64,000 bases of DNA, from the NCBI GenBank assembly GCA_963668495.1, contig OY764545.1, forward strand, positions 2,480,001-2,544,000. Reading direction: 5' to 3'. Below the pieces are notes generated by a model. The model was not told where the DNA came from, made no database searches, and was given only the letters and a program-made list of their open reading frames with translations. This DNA is from Oleispirillum sp963668495. Lineage in GTDB: Bacteria; Pseudomonadota; Alphaproteobacteria; Rhodospirillales; Rhodospirillaceae. Both the position numbers and the translations under genes were made by a program. Below, one piece after another: positions 45,898 to 54,841 of the stretch (its first letter is position 1; every line of letters begins with the position of its first letter).

Positions 45898-47256
45898 TTA
45901 ACGTTCGTGGAACGCCTGTGAATATGACCGTTGCAACGGTTTCAAAAGATACTGCAACAGTGTCTTATTGCCGGTGATGATGTCGGCCTGAACCGTCATT
46001 CCCGGAATCAGCAAATTGTTGCTGCCTTTGTCCCCGATCCAACCTTGAGTCAAGGTCACGCGACCGCGGTAATATGGTGTGCCGTCTTTTTCATCGACAT
46101 ACGTGGTCGCAGATACGTCTTTCAAAACACCTTCAACACTACCATATCGCACAAAATCGTATGATGCGACTTTCACATTCACCGATTGCCCCGGCTTAAC
46201 GTGCCCAACATCTTGGGTGCTGATTTTGGCCTCGACCTGCAACTCGTCATCCATCGGCACAATTTCCATCAGCACACCACCAGCAGGGATTACCGCACCA
46301 ATAGTCTTCGCCTTCAAATTCTGCACAAATCCACGCACCGGGGATACAACATCAAGACGCGTCACCCGGTCTTGCAACCGTGCCATTGCATCGTCAATCT
46401 GTTTCAGCTCTACGCTCACTGTCCCCAGCTCGCCCAGCGCATCCTGCCGCTGATTGTTGTCCAGATCGATAATCCGGCGGTTTAATTCTTCCAATGCCTT
46501 GGTAGCAGTTGCTTCCTGTCCACGCAGACGGGACAACTCACTTTGTGCAGCGGCACGCTGACGTTTGGCAGCAAAGACATCAACCTTGCTAGTATAGCCT
46601 TTTTCGAACAATTTTTCACGCATCTCAACCTCTTGAGACACTAAGTTTAACTGTTCTTTAACAGCACGCTGTTGCTGTTGCGCTGCAAATATTTCTGCGC
46701 GTTTTTGCTGAATTTGCTCTTCCAAGACTCTGCTTTGAGAAATCCAACGCTCTGTATTGGCGACCAAGATATCTTTTTGGTCTTCGATCAGATCAGCAAA
46801 CCTTGGATCAACATCATCAAACTTTGGGTCGCGCCCTTCAACAAATGCCTGAAGCCGTTCGCTACGAACCAGCAGTCCAACTCGACGACTTTGCATTTGG
46901 TCAAATTCTGCCTTAGCCTGTACCGGGTTCAAGCGAACAAGCACCTGCCCCTTATCCACCATGGCCCGGTCTTCGACCAGAATCTCTCCGACGATGCCGC
47001 CTTCCAGATGCTGCACCACCTGCACGGATTTGGCAGGAACAACCGTACCAAAACTTGTTGCGACTTCGTCAACTTCCATCAGACCAGCCCAGGCGATAAA
47101 GGCAACAACCAAACCAGCAACAGTCATAACCGTATATTTCGCGGCCTGTGAAATCCCGGTTTCTTCGACAATGGCGTACTGAGCCAGATAGCGGATCTGA
47201 CGCGATGCCTTTTGCAGTTTTTCAGTTTGGTCCATGGCTCCATTTGTGGTCGACAT
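45898..47256 (-). CDS. HlyD-family membrane fusion protein of the type I secretion system
   Basis: A 452-residue adaptor with one N-terminal transmembrane helix (KYTVMTVAGLVVAFIAWAGL) and a periplasmic body. The first half-motif is VVQHLEGGIVGEILVEDRAM, the classic HlyD lipoyl block. A long coiled-coil hairpin follows (residues about 130-300), then the second half-motif VVSPVRGFVQNLKAKTIGAV. The C-terminal beta-barrel ends LLQYLLKPLQRS. It links the ABC pump to an outer-membrane channel not seen here. ATG 47256 with GGGAG upstream is preferred to the open frame start at 47277. Confidence 0.95.
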   Translation of the reverse strand: MSTTNGAMDQTEKLQKASRQIRYLAQYAIVEETGISQAAKYTVMTVAGLVVAFIAWAGLMEVDEVATSFGTVVPAKSVQVVQHLEGGIVGEILVEDRAMVDKGQVLVRLNPVQAKAEFDQMQSRRVGLLVRSERLQAFVEGRDPKFDDVDPRFADLIEDQKDILVANTERWISQSRVLEEQIQQKRAEIFAAQQQQRAVKEQLNLVSQEVEMREKLFEKGYTSKVDVFAAKRQRAAAQSELSRLRGQEATATKALEELNRRIIDLDNNQRQDALGELGTVSVELKQIDDAMARLQDRVTRLDVVSPVRGFVQNLKAKTIGAVIPAGGVLMEIVPMDDELQVEAKISTQDVGHVKPGQSVNVKVASYDFVRYGSVEGVLKDVSATTYVDEKDGTPYYRGRVTLTQGWIGDKGSNNLLIPGMTVQADIITGNKTLLQYLLKPLQRSYSQAFHER

Positions 47257-47280
47257 GGTTAACTCCCAAGATTTCAAATA

Positions 47281-49479
47281 TTAGAAAAAGTTCGGCGGCA
47301 AACGGTTCAGAACCTGCTGTGTCGGTCCAAACATACGGATTTGCCCCTGCTGCATCATTGCCACCTTATTCACCAGCTTCAGGTGGCTTGGACGGTGGGT
47401 AACCAAGATTACGGTGCTATGGCCCTTCATTCGTTCCAACGCCAACATCAATTGACGATCAGACAGGAAATCAAGACTGGAAGCGGGTTCATCCATCAGC
47501 GTGATCGGCGCACGTTTCAGGTACGCACGGGCCAACGACAACCGTTGACGGAAGCTGGACGAGAATTGATCGCTGCGTCCATCCCCCATACGGGTTTGGA
47601 ATTGATCCGGCAGATCCATGATCTCATCAAGAAGATCAGCTTCCTTACATGCCCAACGCAGTTCCTCATCAGATGCATTGGGACTGGCCAAGCGCAGGTT
47701 CTGCGCGACGGTGCCAAAGAACAAGTCCGGTTTTTGCGGCACGTATGCAATTTGGCGGCGCAATTCGATTTGGTCGAACTGGCGAATATCAATGCCATCG
47801 ATCAGGATAGAACCGGTCTGCGGACGATACAGCCCCATCAACAATTTCAGGACCGTCGATTTACCTGAACCGTTTTCACCAATCAGGCCGATGATATCCC
47901 CCGGTTCAATATCCAGATTCAAACCCAACACCGCCGGGTCTGTGTCTGCGGTATACCGCAAGCTGACGTTTTGCAGGCTGATCTTACCCTTAAGGTCGGG
48001 AACGGCCTGAATTGTTGGCGCACGCATACGTTCCGGCTTCAATTGCATCAGACGGTTGATCTGCTCTGCCGAGCCTCGCACACGGTTGGTCTGAATGGAA
48101 AGGGAGAAGAAAGTCTGCAACGGACGCAAGACCCACCACACGATGATCATGGCAGCCATCAGACTACCGACCGTCATCGTGCCAGCCAGAACCAGATGAA
48201 CACCATAGGCAAGCGTCGAAATCCCGGTGATAACCACCAAAGCCTGCGCTCCGGCTGCCATCATGGTATTGATCCGATTTGCGTGATGCTGTTTTAAGGC
48301 CGCATCTGCGGACAAATCCCGAAAACGCTGGTTCCAGACTTCGGTTGCTCCGGCTTCCTTGATTGCTCGGGGAGAAGTCAATGCCTCAATCAGGAATTCC
48401 TGACGGGCAGCAGCCGCCTGAGTGGATGCCCGTAACCGACGCTCCACAGACGAACGCAGCAACAAAGCAACCGCAATGAAAACCAGCATTGCCGTCATTG
48501 GGACAAACACCAACGGTCCGCCCAGCAGAGCCATAGCCCCGAGGAAAATCACAACAAACGGCGCTTCAGCCAATGTGGTCGCCATGGGTCCGGCGAAAAA
48601 CTCCCGCACCATTTCAAAATCACGCAAGCGCGCAATCTGAGCATTGGAGTTTGCCTGTTCAGTGTATGCGGGCGGCAACATCAACAGCCGACGAAACACA
48701 CCAAGCCCCAGCAGGAAATCAATGCGTGCACTAAGATAAGCAATCATCTTCGCCCGCAAGGAGCGCATGGCGAAATCACCAGCAACCGCAATCAAACAAC
48801 CAATCAGCAACGAAATCAGCAGAACCGTTGAACCGGACGGCAGATAAAAATCATAAACCGATTTAATCAGCAGCGGCGTAGCCAAAACCAACAGGTTAGA
48901 AACCGCTGAGACCAACAAAATCCGCGCGAACATGGATTTAAAACGACGCAGAGTGCCCTTAACATAATCGCCACCAGTATCTGCAGCCATCCGGGCATAA
49001 TCTTCATCGGTCATGCTGTGAAATATATAAACACTCCCCTGACCTTCCGGCATGGGAATGGTGCGATAGCTGGACGATACCGTATCGTAAACCAGCACAT
49101 TTTCGCCCATAGCACGGACAAGAACCATCGCCAGCCCATCATCGGGCAAATACAGGCACGGCATCAAACGTGTGTCCATATCTGCGGGGGAGGCTTGGAA
49201 AAAACGACTTTGATAGCCAAGATTGGCCATCACATTCAAAACATCAGTCAGATCAAGCGTATCAGCAAAGTGCGGCAGAGATTCCGCAACGTGGATCAAA
49301 TCACCTTCCCAATCCAACGCCGACAACAACGGCAGAACCACGGCAGCAAGATCGGTCTCGGCACGCATACCGCCCAAGGCAGTATCGAAACTGTGCACAC
49401 CTTCAAGGGTCTGCCGTTCCGGGCGCACATTCCATCCGGTTTTGCTATCAATAAAGGTTTCGTTCGTCTTCATATCCAT
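47281..49479 (-). CDS. Type I secretion ABC protein with C39-like domain and altered signature
   Basis: A 732-residue inner-membrane ABC exporter. Residues 1-150 form a C39 peptidase-like domain without a visible catalytic Cys (LTDVLNVMANLGYQSRFFQ, LVRAMGENVLVYD), as in HlyB-type pumps. Six membrane segments follow to about residue 470, then the nucleotide-binding domain. Walker A is IGENGSGKSTVLKLLMGL, Walker B is ITLMDEPASSLD and the H-loop is LVTHRPSH. The signature is FSSSFRQRLSLA instead of LSGGQ, an unusual loss of both signature glycines. The start is placed at ATG 49479; ATG 49473 is equally possible. It follows another ABC gene by 13 bases. Confidence 0.92.
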   Translation of the reverse strand: MDMKTNETFIDSKTGWNVRPERQTLEGVHSFDTALGGMRAETDLAAVVLPLLSALDWEGDLIHVAESLPHFADTLDLTDVLNVMANLGYQSRFFQASPADMDTRLMPCLYLPDDGLAMVLVRAMGENVLVYDTVSSSYRTIPMPEGQGSVYIFHSMTDEDYARMAADTGGDYVKGTLRRFKSMFARILLVSAVSNLLVLATPLLIKSVYDFYLPSGSTVLLISLLIGCLIAVAGDFAMRSLRAKMIAYLSARIDFLLGLGVFRRLLMLPPAYTEQANSNAQIARLRDFEMVREFFAGPMATTLAEAPFVVIFLGAMALLGGPLVFVPMTAMLVFIAVALLLRSSVERRLRASTQAAAARQEFLIEALTSPRAIKEAGATEVWNQRFRDLSADAALKQHHANRINTMMAAGAQALVVITGISTLAYGVHLVLAGTMTVGSLMAAMIIVWWVLRPLQTFFSLSIQTNRVRGSAEQINRLMQLKPERMRAPTIQAVPDLKGKISLQNVSLRYTADTDPAVLGLNLDIEPGDIIGLIGENGSGKSTVLKLLMGLYRPQTGSILIDGIDIRQFDQIELRRQIAYVPQKPDLFFGTVAQNLRLASPNASDEELRWACKEADLLDEIMDLPDQFQTRMGDGRSDQFSSSFRQRLSLARAYLKRAPITLMDEPASSLDFLSDRQLMLALERMKGHSTVILVTHRPSHLKLVNKVAMMQQGQIRMFGPTQQVLNRLPPNFF

Positions 49480-49492
49480 GATCTCTAAAACC

Positions 49493-51235
49493 TTATTCCG
49501 CTGCCACATTCGAAGCACCGACCTTCGCCTGTCCGGTCTTTGGGACGGCGGCAGCCGGGGCTGACGGAGGCGGCATCGGCACAAGCTTACCCGCATCCAG
49601 ACGCAATACCCGATCCGCAAGACGTTGCATGGACGGACGCAAAGTGACCATTATCAGGGTTGTATCCCGTCCCATTTGACCAAAGAATTTACGAAGACTT
49701 TCATCACCGGGGCCGTCCATGCTGGCATTGGCATCATCAAACAGCAGCACTTTGGGCTGATTGACCAAGGCCCGCACAACCGCAATCCGCTGCACCACAC
49801 CGCGCGGCAACAAATCCGTCCCGGTTTCACCAACACGGGTTTCGTATCCCTTAGCCAAACGATAGATCACACCATCCAAACCAAGTGCGGAAGCCAAACG
49901 CAAGGCATCACGGTTCCGGTCCTTACGGAACATGGTCAGATTTTCCAAAATCGTGCCACGCACCAATTCGCCACGTTGCGGCACAAAGGCAATCCCGTGC
50001 TTCTTCAACAAGTTTTCACGTTGGTGCACAGAAATTTCAATATCATCGAGCAGCACCGACCCTGTATCGGCTCCTTGACTTCCGAAAATCAGGCGCAGCA
50101 GCGTGGATTTCCCGACGCCGTTATCCCCAACGATTGCCACGCGCTCACCCGGTTTGACATCAAGCTCCAACTCGTTAAACAGCGGCTCATCAGAATTATC
50201 AAATGCCAGTGATATGTTTTGAAGAGAAACATGCCCAGCAATCGGTTTCACAACCGGCTGTTCCGTCCGCGGTTCTTGTGGCAGATCGAAAATGGTTTCG
50301 AAACGCTCCCGCATCAGGACCGCCGTCTGCCAACGCGTCCACAAACCCACGACTTTTTGCACCGGCTGCAATGCACGCCCTGCCAGCAATGTGCAGGCGG
50401 CCAAGCCACCCACAGACATGGACCCACTAACGACCATCGCCCCACCAAAGAACACGACGGAAAGTGTCAACAATTGGGAAAATGACGCAGAAAGGCCCGC
50501 CGTTTTAGCATTCAATGCATTCAAGCGATGCAAATGCCGCGCAACAGTTTCCTGCAAGCGGGCATAGCGCTGGATCATTTGCGCTTCCATCGACATGGCT
50601 TTGATGGTGTGAACACCGTGCACAATTTCAATATTGAAGTTCTGTCGTTGGTCCCGGACCCTGTTGAAGTCTTTGATCGCTTCCTGAGAGTTACGCATTT
50701 TCACGTACATAACGTACATAAACACAGCCAAGACCGTGATGGGGGCCAGCACCAGCCATCCACCCACATAGGCGATACACCCCAAAAACAGGACGACAAA
50801 CGGCAGATCACAAATCACCAACGTCCAATTTTCGGAAAAAACCTCACGCACCGTTGGCAAACCGGACAACCGTTCAACCAAGTCACCGGGACCAGCCTTT
50901 TCCAGTTCATCAGCCGGAGCATCCAAAATATGGCGGAACGCGCGGCAACTGGCGTCATGCTCGAACTGCGCGCCAGACCAGCCAATAACATCGGCACGGG
51001 CAACCCGCATCAATGCCTCAAGCAGCACTGCCACAACGACACCGCTCAACAGCAGCGTTAAAGTATCCAACGCCTCATTTGGAATAATTCTATCATAGAC
51101 CTGAAGCAGAGCTAAAGGTAAAGCCAGAGCAAGAAGATTTAAAAAGAAAGTTGACACACCAATATAGGCCGCACCACGCCGCAGCGGACCGAATGACGAC
51201 ACTCCTCCGAAACCATCCTTTAATAATTTCTTCAC
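49493..51235 (-). CDS. Second type I secretion ABC protein with degenerate ATPase site
   Basis: A 580-residue inner-membrane ABC protein lacking the C39 domain, first gene of the secretion operon. Membrane segments occupy residues 20-300. The nucleotide-binding domain has an intact Walker A (VGDNGVGKSTLLRLIFG). In Walker B (VLLFDDANASMD) the catalytic Glu is Asp, the signature is LPRGVVQR instead of LSGGQ, and the H-loop reads VTLRPS with Leu in place of His. This looks like a degenerate half-site, as in heterodimeric exporters, paired with the next gene. The GTG start at 51235 has GGGGTGGGG upstream. A Pro/Ala-rich C-terminal tail follows. Confidence 0.9.
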   Translation of the reverse strand: MKKLLKDGFGGVSSFGPLRRGAAYIGVSTFFLNLLALALPLALLQVYDRIIPNEALDTLTLLLSGVVVAVLLEALMRVARADVIGWSGAQFEHDASCRAFRHILDAPADELEKAGPGDLVERLSGLPTVREVFSENWTLVICDLPFVVLFLGCIAYVGGWLVLAPITVLAVFMYVMYVKMRNSQEAIKDFNRVRDQRQNFNIEIVHGVHTIKAMSMEAQMIQRYARLQETVARHLHRLNALNAKTAGLSASFSQLLTLSVVFFGGAMVVSGSMSVGGLAACTLLAGRALQPVQKVVGLWTRWQTAVLMRERFETIFDLPQEPRTEQPVVKPIAGHVSLQNISLAFDNSDEPLFNELELDVKPGERVAIVGDNGVGKSTLLRLIFGSQGADTGSVLLDDIEISVHQRENLLKKHGIAFVPQRGELVRGTILENLTMFRKDRNRDALRLASALGLDGVIYRLAKGYETRVGETGTDLLPRGVVQRIAVVRALVNQPKVLLFDDANASMDGPGDESLRKFFGQMGRDTTLIMVTLRPSMQRLADRVLRLDAGKLVPMPPPSAPAAAVPKTGQAKVGASNVAAE

Positions 51236-51449
51236 ACCCCACCCCTTCTTTACTTGTTATTGCCCGGTTTTTTACTTAATCGTTTCGAAAAGTTAATATA
51301 ATCGTTACGGGTTCGATACTCTGATAAACAAGTCTAGAATGATTATTAACACACAATTACACAGAAAACCACTGCAATTGTATTTAAAATCTCTTAACAA
51401 CCCAGGCATGCACACATGCGGAGCCAAAAACTTGAGATTTTAAATCCAC

Positions 51450-52055
51450 CTAATCCGCAATAAGAAGAAGCGCACAAAGGCTCCACATCACGATTGCCAT
51501 AGATGAATCAAGCACCTGCCACGACCGCGCGGTTGCGAACACAGGGCGCAACGCCGCAGCGCCATACCCCAAAGAAAAGAAGAAGAGAAACGAGGCAGAC
51601 ATCGCACCAAGGGCAAAACTAGCCTCAGCACCAATAAAGCCCATAGACACAGACCCGATTAAAACAACTGTGTCCAAATAAACGTGTGGGTTTAACCAAG
51701 TCAAAGCCAAGCACGTCATAATAACCGGAATGAATTTTCCGCCTTCAGCCTCCACCACCTCAAGTGATCCTCCTCCTCGATAGGCCGACAACAGGCAACG
51801 CCCGCCGTAGACAAGCAAGAACGCAGCACCACCCCATCGTGCCAACTGAATGGCTTGCGGGTACGCAGCAATAATCACCTGAAAGCCGGATACTCCGGCA
51901 AGGATCAGCAAAGCATCAGACACGGCACAAGTCAGGCAAACAGCAAATATATGCTGCCCGCGCAATCCCTGACGCAAAACAAACGCATTTTGCGCACCGA
52001 TAGCAACAATCAAACTAAGGCCAAGCAATAAACCCTGAACAAAGGCACCACACAC
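51450..52055 (-). CDS. LysE/ArgO-family amino-acid exporter
   Basis: A 201-residue inner-membrane exporter of the LysE superfamily with about six helices. Family signatures are GLSLIVAIGAQNAFVLRQGL at the N-terminus and LTWLNPHVYLDTVVLIGSVS in the middle. ArgO-type members export arginine or lysine. The start is a GTG at 52055 behind GGAGGG. It stands alone; no LysG-type regulator is adjacent. Its location beside an amino-acid dipeptidase is suggestive but not proof of a link. Confidence 0.92.
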   Translation of the reverse strand: MCGAFVQGLLLGLSLIVAIGAQNAFVLRQGLRGQHIFAVCLTCAVSDALLILAGVSGFQVIIAAYPQAIQLARWGGAAFLLVYGGRCLLSAYRGGGSLEVVEAEGGKFIPVIMTCLALTWLNPHVYLDTVVLIGSVSMGFIGAEASFALGAMSASFLFFFSLGYGAAALRPVFATARSWQVLDSSMAIVMWSLCALLLIAD

Positions 52056-52280
52056 ACCTATCCCTCCATTTACCCACAGAAGGCATTGTATAACAAAAAA
52101 CCACTACACAAAGAAATACCGCAGAAATAATCTATGAAGTTCACTCACCATAAAACAGCGAATGCATCGGAAAACATAGTCGAGCAATTGCATGAAGCCT
52201 GACTTTGCGCTAACAACGTTGGATGCAAACCACCATATGATGCTTCGGGCCGTTCATAGCCCAAGCCCTTATTTCCAAGG

Positions 52281-53747
52281 ATGAAATCCGTGTCTTCTTC
52301 CGAGCTTTCCAGCCTCTCCCCCAAAGCCCTTTGGCAAAATTTCAATGATATTTGCGCAATACCGCACCCATCGCGACACGAAGCGGCCTTGATCCAGTTT
52401 CTGCAAAAACGTGCAGAGGCAAAATCACTGACAACACATATTGACGAAACCGGAAACCTGCTGGTTAGCAAACCTGCGCACCCAGACCACGCACATCGTC
52501 CGGGAGTCATTTTGCAGGGACACGTGGATATGGTCCCGCAAGCCAATAGCTCCACACCTTTTGACTTTACCAAAGACCCGATCCAACCACGTATTGACGG
52601 GCAATGGGTCAAAGCCACAGGCACCACATTGGGCGCAGATAACGGCATCGCCGTTGCCACCATGCTTGCCATTATGGAAGATGACAGTTTACAGCACGGC
52701 CCACTGGAGTTTGTCTTCACCGTAGAAGAAGAAGTCGGACTGACCGGCGCAATGGGGATCAAACCCGGCCTACTGAACGGCAGCATACTGCTTAATCTGG
52801 ACAGTGAAGAGGACGGCGACATCGTTATCGGCTGCGCAGGTGGCAGAGACGTGATCGCGACCACCGCCATTACACTGGCCCCCACCGAAACTACGGAAAC
52901 TGCACTGCGCATTGCAATCAGCGGACTTAAAGGCGGACACTCCGGCTGTGACATTCACCTTGGTCGCGGCAATGCCATTCGGATATTAACGCGCCTCCTG
53001 CGTGATGTGGCTTGCTCTCATACCGATGTCAGACTGCACACTATTGCCGGGGGCAGTGCCTCCAACGCAATTCCGCGTGAAGCCGAAGGCATTTTGGTTA
53101 TCCCGGCTCAGGACGAGGCAAACATCAAACAGACACTGGCAACAGTCAGCCAAATCCTGCGACAAGAATTTGCGCTGGCTGACCCTGATCTGTCCATCGA
53201 AGTCCAGGCAATGGCTCGCCCGGACACGGCTCTCACTGCGGAACAGTCTGCCAAACTCCTGCGGACATTGAACGCCACCCATGACGGCGTCAGCCGGATG
53301 AGCGATAGCGTGGACGGCATGCCGGAAACGTCTTGCAACCTCGGCATTCTGACGATCGAAGGCAACTCCGTCATCGCCACCCACAAAATCCGCAGCAACG
53401 TCAACAGTGCTCGTGATGCCCTGAGTGATCGCCTTGCAGATACGTACATGGCTTTGGACAGTAAAGTGACTTTTGGCGCTGCCTATCCGGGATGGGCTCC
53501 GAAACCGGATGCCAATATTCTGCAAATTCTGGACGCAGTTTTCACGGAACAAAACGGCAAGCCCGCCAACATTACAACCATGCACGCGGGCCTAGAATGC
53601 GGCTTGCTTGGCGCGACTTACCCACACTGGGAAATGGCAGCCATCGGCCCGACCATTCGCAATCCGCACTCACCGGACGAATGCGTCGATATTGCTTCGG
53701 TAGCACGTTTCTGGGATTGGCTTTTGGGCACCCTGCAACGAGTTTGA
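52281..53747 (+). CDS. pepD: Aminoacyl-histidine dipeptidase (PepD)
   Basis: A cytoplasmic zinc dipeptidase of 488 residues in peptidase family M20. Metal-binding and catalytic blocks are VILQGHVDMVPQAN, GTTLGADNGIAVATMLAIME, VFTVEEEVGLTGAMG (catalytic Glu pair), LNLDSEEDGDIVIGCAGG and the C-terminal TTMHAGLECGLLGATYP. The dimerisation lid with GLKGGHSGCDIHLGRGNA is present. PepD splits Xaa-His dipeptides such as carnosine. Its length and motif order match the family well. Confidence 0.95.
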   Translation: MKSVSSSELSSLSPKALWQNFNDICAIPHPSRHEAALIQFLQKRAEAKSLTTHIDETGNLLVSKPAHPDHAHRPGVILQGHVDMVPQANSSTPFDFTKDPIQPRIDGQWVKATGTTLGADNGIAVATMLAIMEDDSLQHGPLEFVFTVEEEVGLTGAMGIKPGLLNGSILLNLDSEEDGDIVIGCAGGRDVIATTAITLAPTETTETALRIAISGLKGGHSGCDIHLGRGNAIRILTRLLRDVACSHTDVRLHTIAGGSASNAIPREAEGILVIPAQDEANIKQTLATVSQILRQEFALADPDLSIEVQAMARPDTALTAEQSAKLLRTLNATHDGVSRMSDSVDGMPETSCNLGILTIEGNSVIATHKIRSNVNSARDALSDRLADTYMALDSKVTFGAAYPGWAPKPDANILQILDAVFTEQNGKPANITTMHAGLECGLLGATYPHWEMAAIGPTIRNPHSPDECVDIASVARFWDWLLGTLQRV

Positions 53748-53880
53748 TCCTTTAAAAGGACTTTTCTGTGAGGAGGCTCACGGAGTGAAAACGCCAACCA
53801 AGGCATAGTCCCTTTGCCTTTGCAGGTGACACACCCTCACCCCCTCTCTCTATGCATCACCTGTAGAGGCACCGCCAATA

Positions 53881-53917
53881 AAAGCCCCGGTTTCCCATAC
53901 CGGGGCTTCTTTTTTTG
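53881..53917. terminator. Bidirectional terminator between pepD and rlmJ
   Basis: AAGCCCCGG and CCGGGGCTT pair perfectly around a nine-base loop, followed by CTTTTTTT on the plus strand. The upstream stretch (53760-53870) holds a GAGGAGG site and a seven-codon open frame, but nothing more certain. Confidence 0.85.
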
Positions 53918-53931
53918 GTATATCTCCACGA

Positions 53932-54762
53932 TTAGGCCGTCAGCATGACCGGGCGATGTTCCCCCTCAAACCCCGCCTCTGTCAGCCAAGTCGCAATATG
54001 CTCCATGTCCTCATCCAGCTTCCATGGCGGATTGATGACCACCACACCGGATCCGTACATCCCACGGCCTGAAGCATCGGCGGAACGCAACCACTCACTG
54101 ATATAGACCTCCGGGTAGCCTGTCTCCGCAATCGCATTCAACAAGTCTTGATGGCGACCATCGGGCAACAGTGGATACCAAATCAAAAACACTCCGGCCC
54201 GCCATTTGGGATAAACCTTCGCCACCGCCGCAGGTACTGTGACGTACTCTGACTTGATCTCATAGGCCGGGTCGATCACGGCAACCCCGCGTTTTTCCTC
54301 TGGCGGAGTCAAGGCAGCCAATGCCTCCATGGCGTCACGTTTATGAACATGAACCTGCGGATCATCACGAAAATTCCGACGCAATGCTTTGTACGCCTGA
54401 GGGTGCAGTTCAATAGCAACCAACCGATCATCATCGCGCAGCATTGCCCGCGATACAGCCGGAGAACCCGGATACGCCATCTTGCCATAACGTTTTCGCA
54501 CGGCATCCAGTGCCTGAAGGTAGGGCAATGCCTCGTCCGGTGGAGCCACCGCCGCATTCAGTTGAAAGATACCGGCTTCAGCTTCCCCTGTAACGGTCGC
54601 ATCCTCGTGGGTTAGGTCATAAACCCCTTCCCCGCCATGGACGTCCAGCACACAAAACGGCTTGGCTTTACGGCCCAGAGCCGCCAAAACCCGTGCGAGA
54701 ACCAGATGCTTATGAACATCGGCAAAACCACCCGCGTGAAAGCGGTGAAGATAACTGAGCAT
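53932..54762 (-). CDS. rlmJ: 23S rRNA (adenine-2030 N6)-methyltransferase RlmJ
   Basis: A SAM-dependent rRNA methyltransferase of about 276 residues. The start MLSYLHRFHAGGFADVHKHL is the family hallmark, and the open frame before it (to 54819) overlaps a terminator hairpin, so ATG 54762 is chosen. The SAM-binding VLDVHGGEGVYDL and the catalytic DPAYEIKSEY (DPPY-like, here DPAY) are present. The Ala replacing the second Pro of DPPY is a modest deviation. It is monocistronic. Confidence 0.92.
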   Translation of the reverse strand: MLSYLHRFHAGGFADVHKHLVLARVLAALGRKAKPFCVLDVHGGEGVYDLTHEDATVTGEAEAGIFQLNAAVAPPDEALPYLQALDAVRKRYGKMAYPGSPAVSRAMLRDDDRLVAIELHPQAYKALRRNFRDDPQVHVHKRDAMEALAALTPPEEKRGVAVIDPAYEIKSEYVTVPAAVAKVYPKWRAGVFLIWYPLLPDGRHQDLLNAIAETGYPEVYISEWLRSADASGRGMYGSGVVVINPPWKLDEDMEHIATWLTEAGFEGEHRPVMLTA

Positions 54763-54783
54763 GTACCATTCCATATAAAGAAA

Positions 54784-54813
54784 GAGGCTTTGGCAATCTT
54801 GTGCCAAAGCCTC
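54784..54813 (-). terminator. Terminator of the second chemoreceptor gene
   Basis: GAGGCTTTGGCA and TGCCAAAGCCTC form a perfect 12-base stem around a six-base loop. On the minus strand TTTCTTT follows. It lies 28 bases after the chemoreceptor stop and just before rlmJ. Confidence 0.85.
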
Positions 54814-54841
54814 CCCCATTGTGTCCAGAAGTTCTTACGTG

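Noticed and set aside
52145..52954. Minus-strand open frame overlapping the start of pepD
   Set aside because: The plus-strand PepD motifs are clear; the opposite frame is Ser/Pro-rich shadow.
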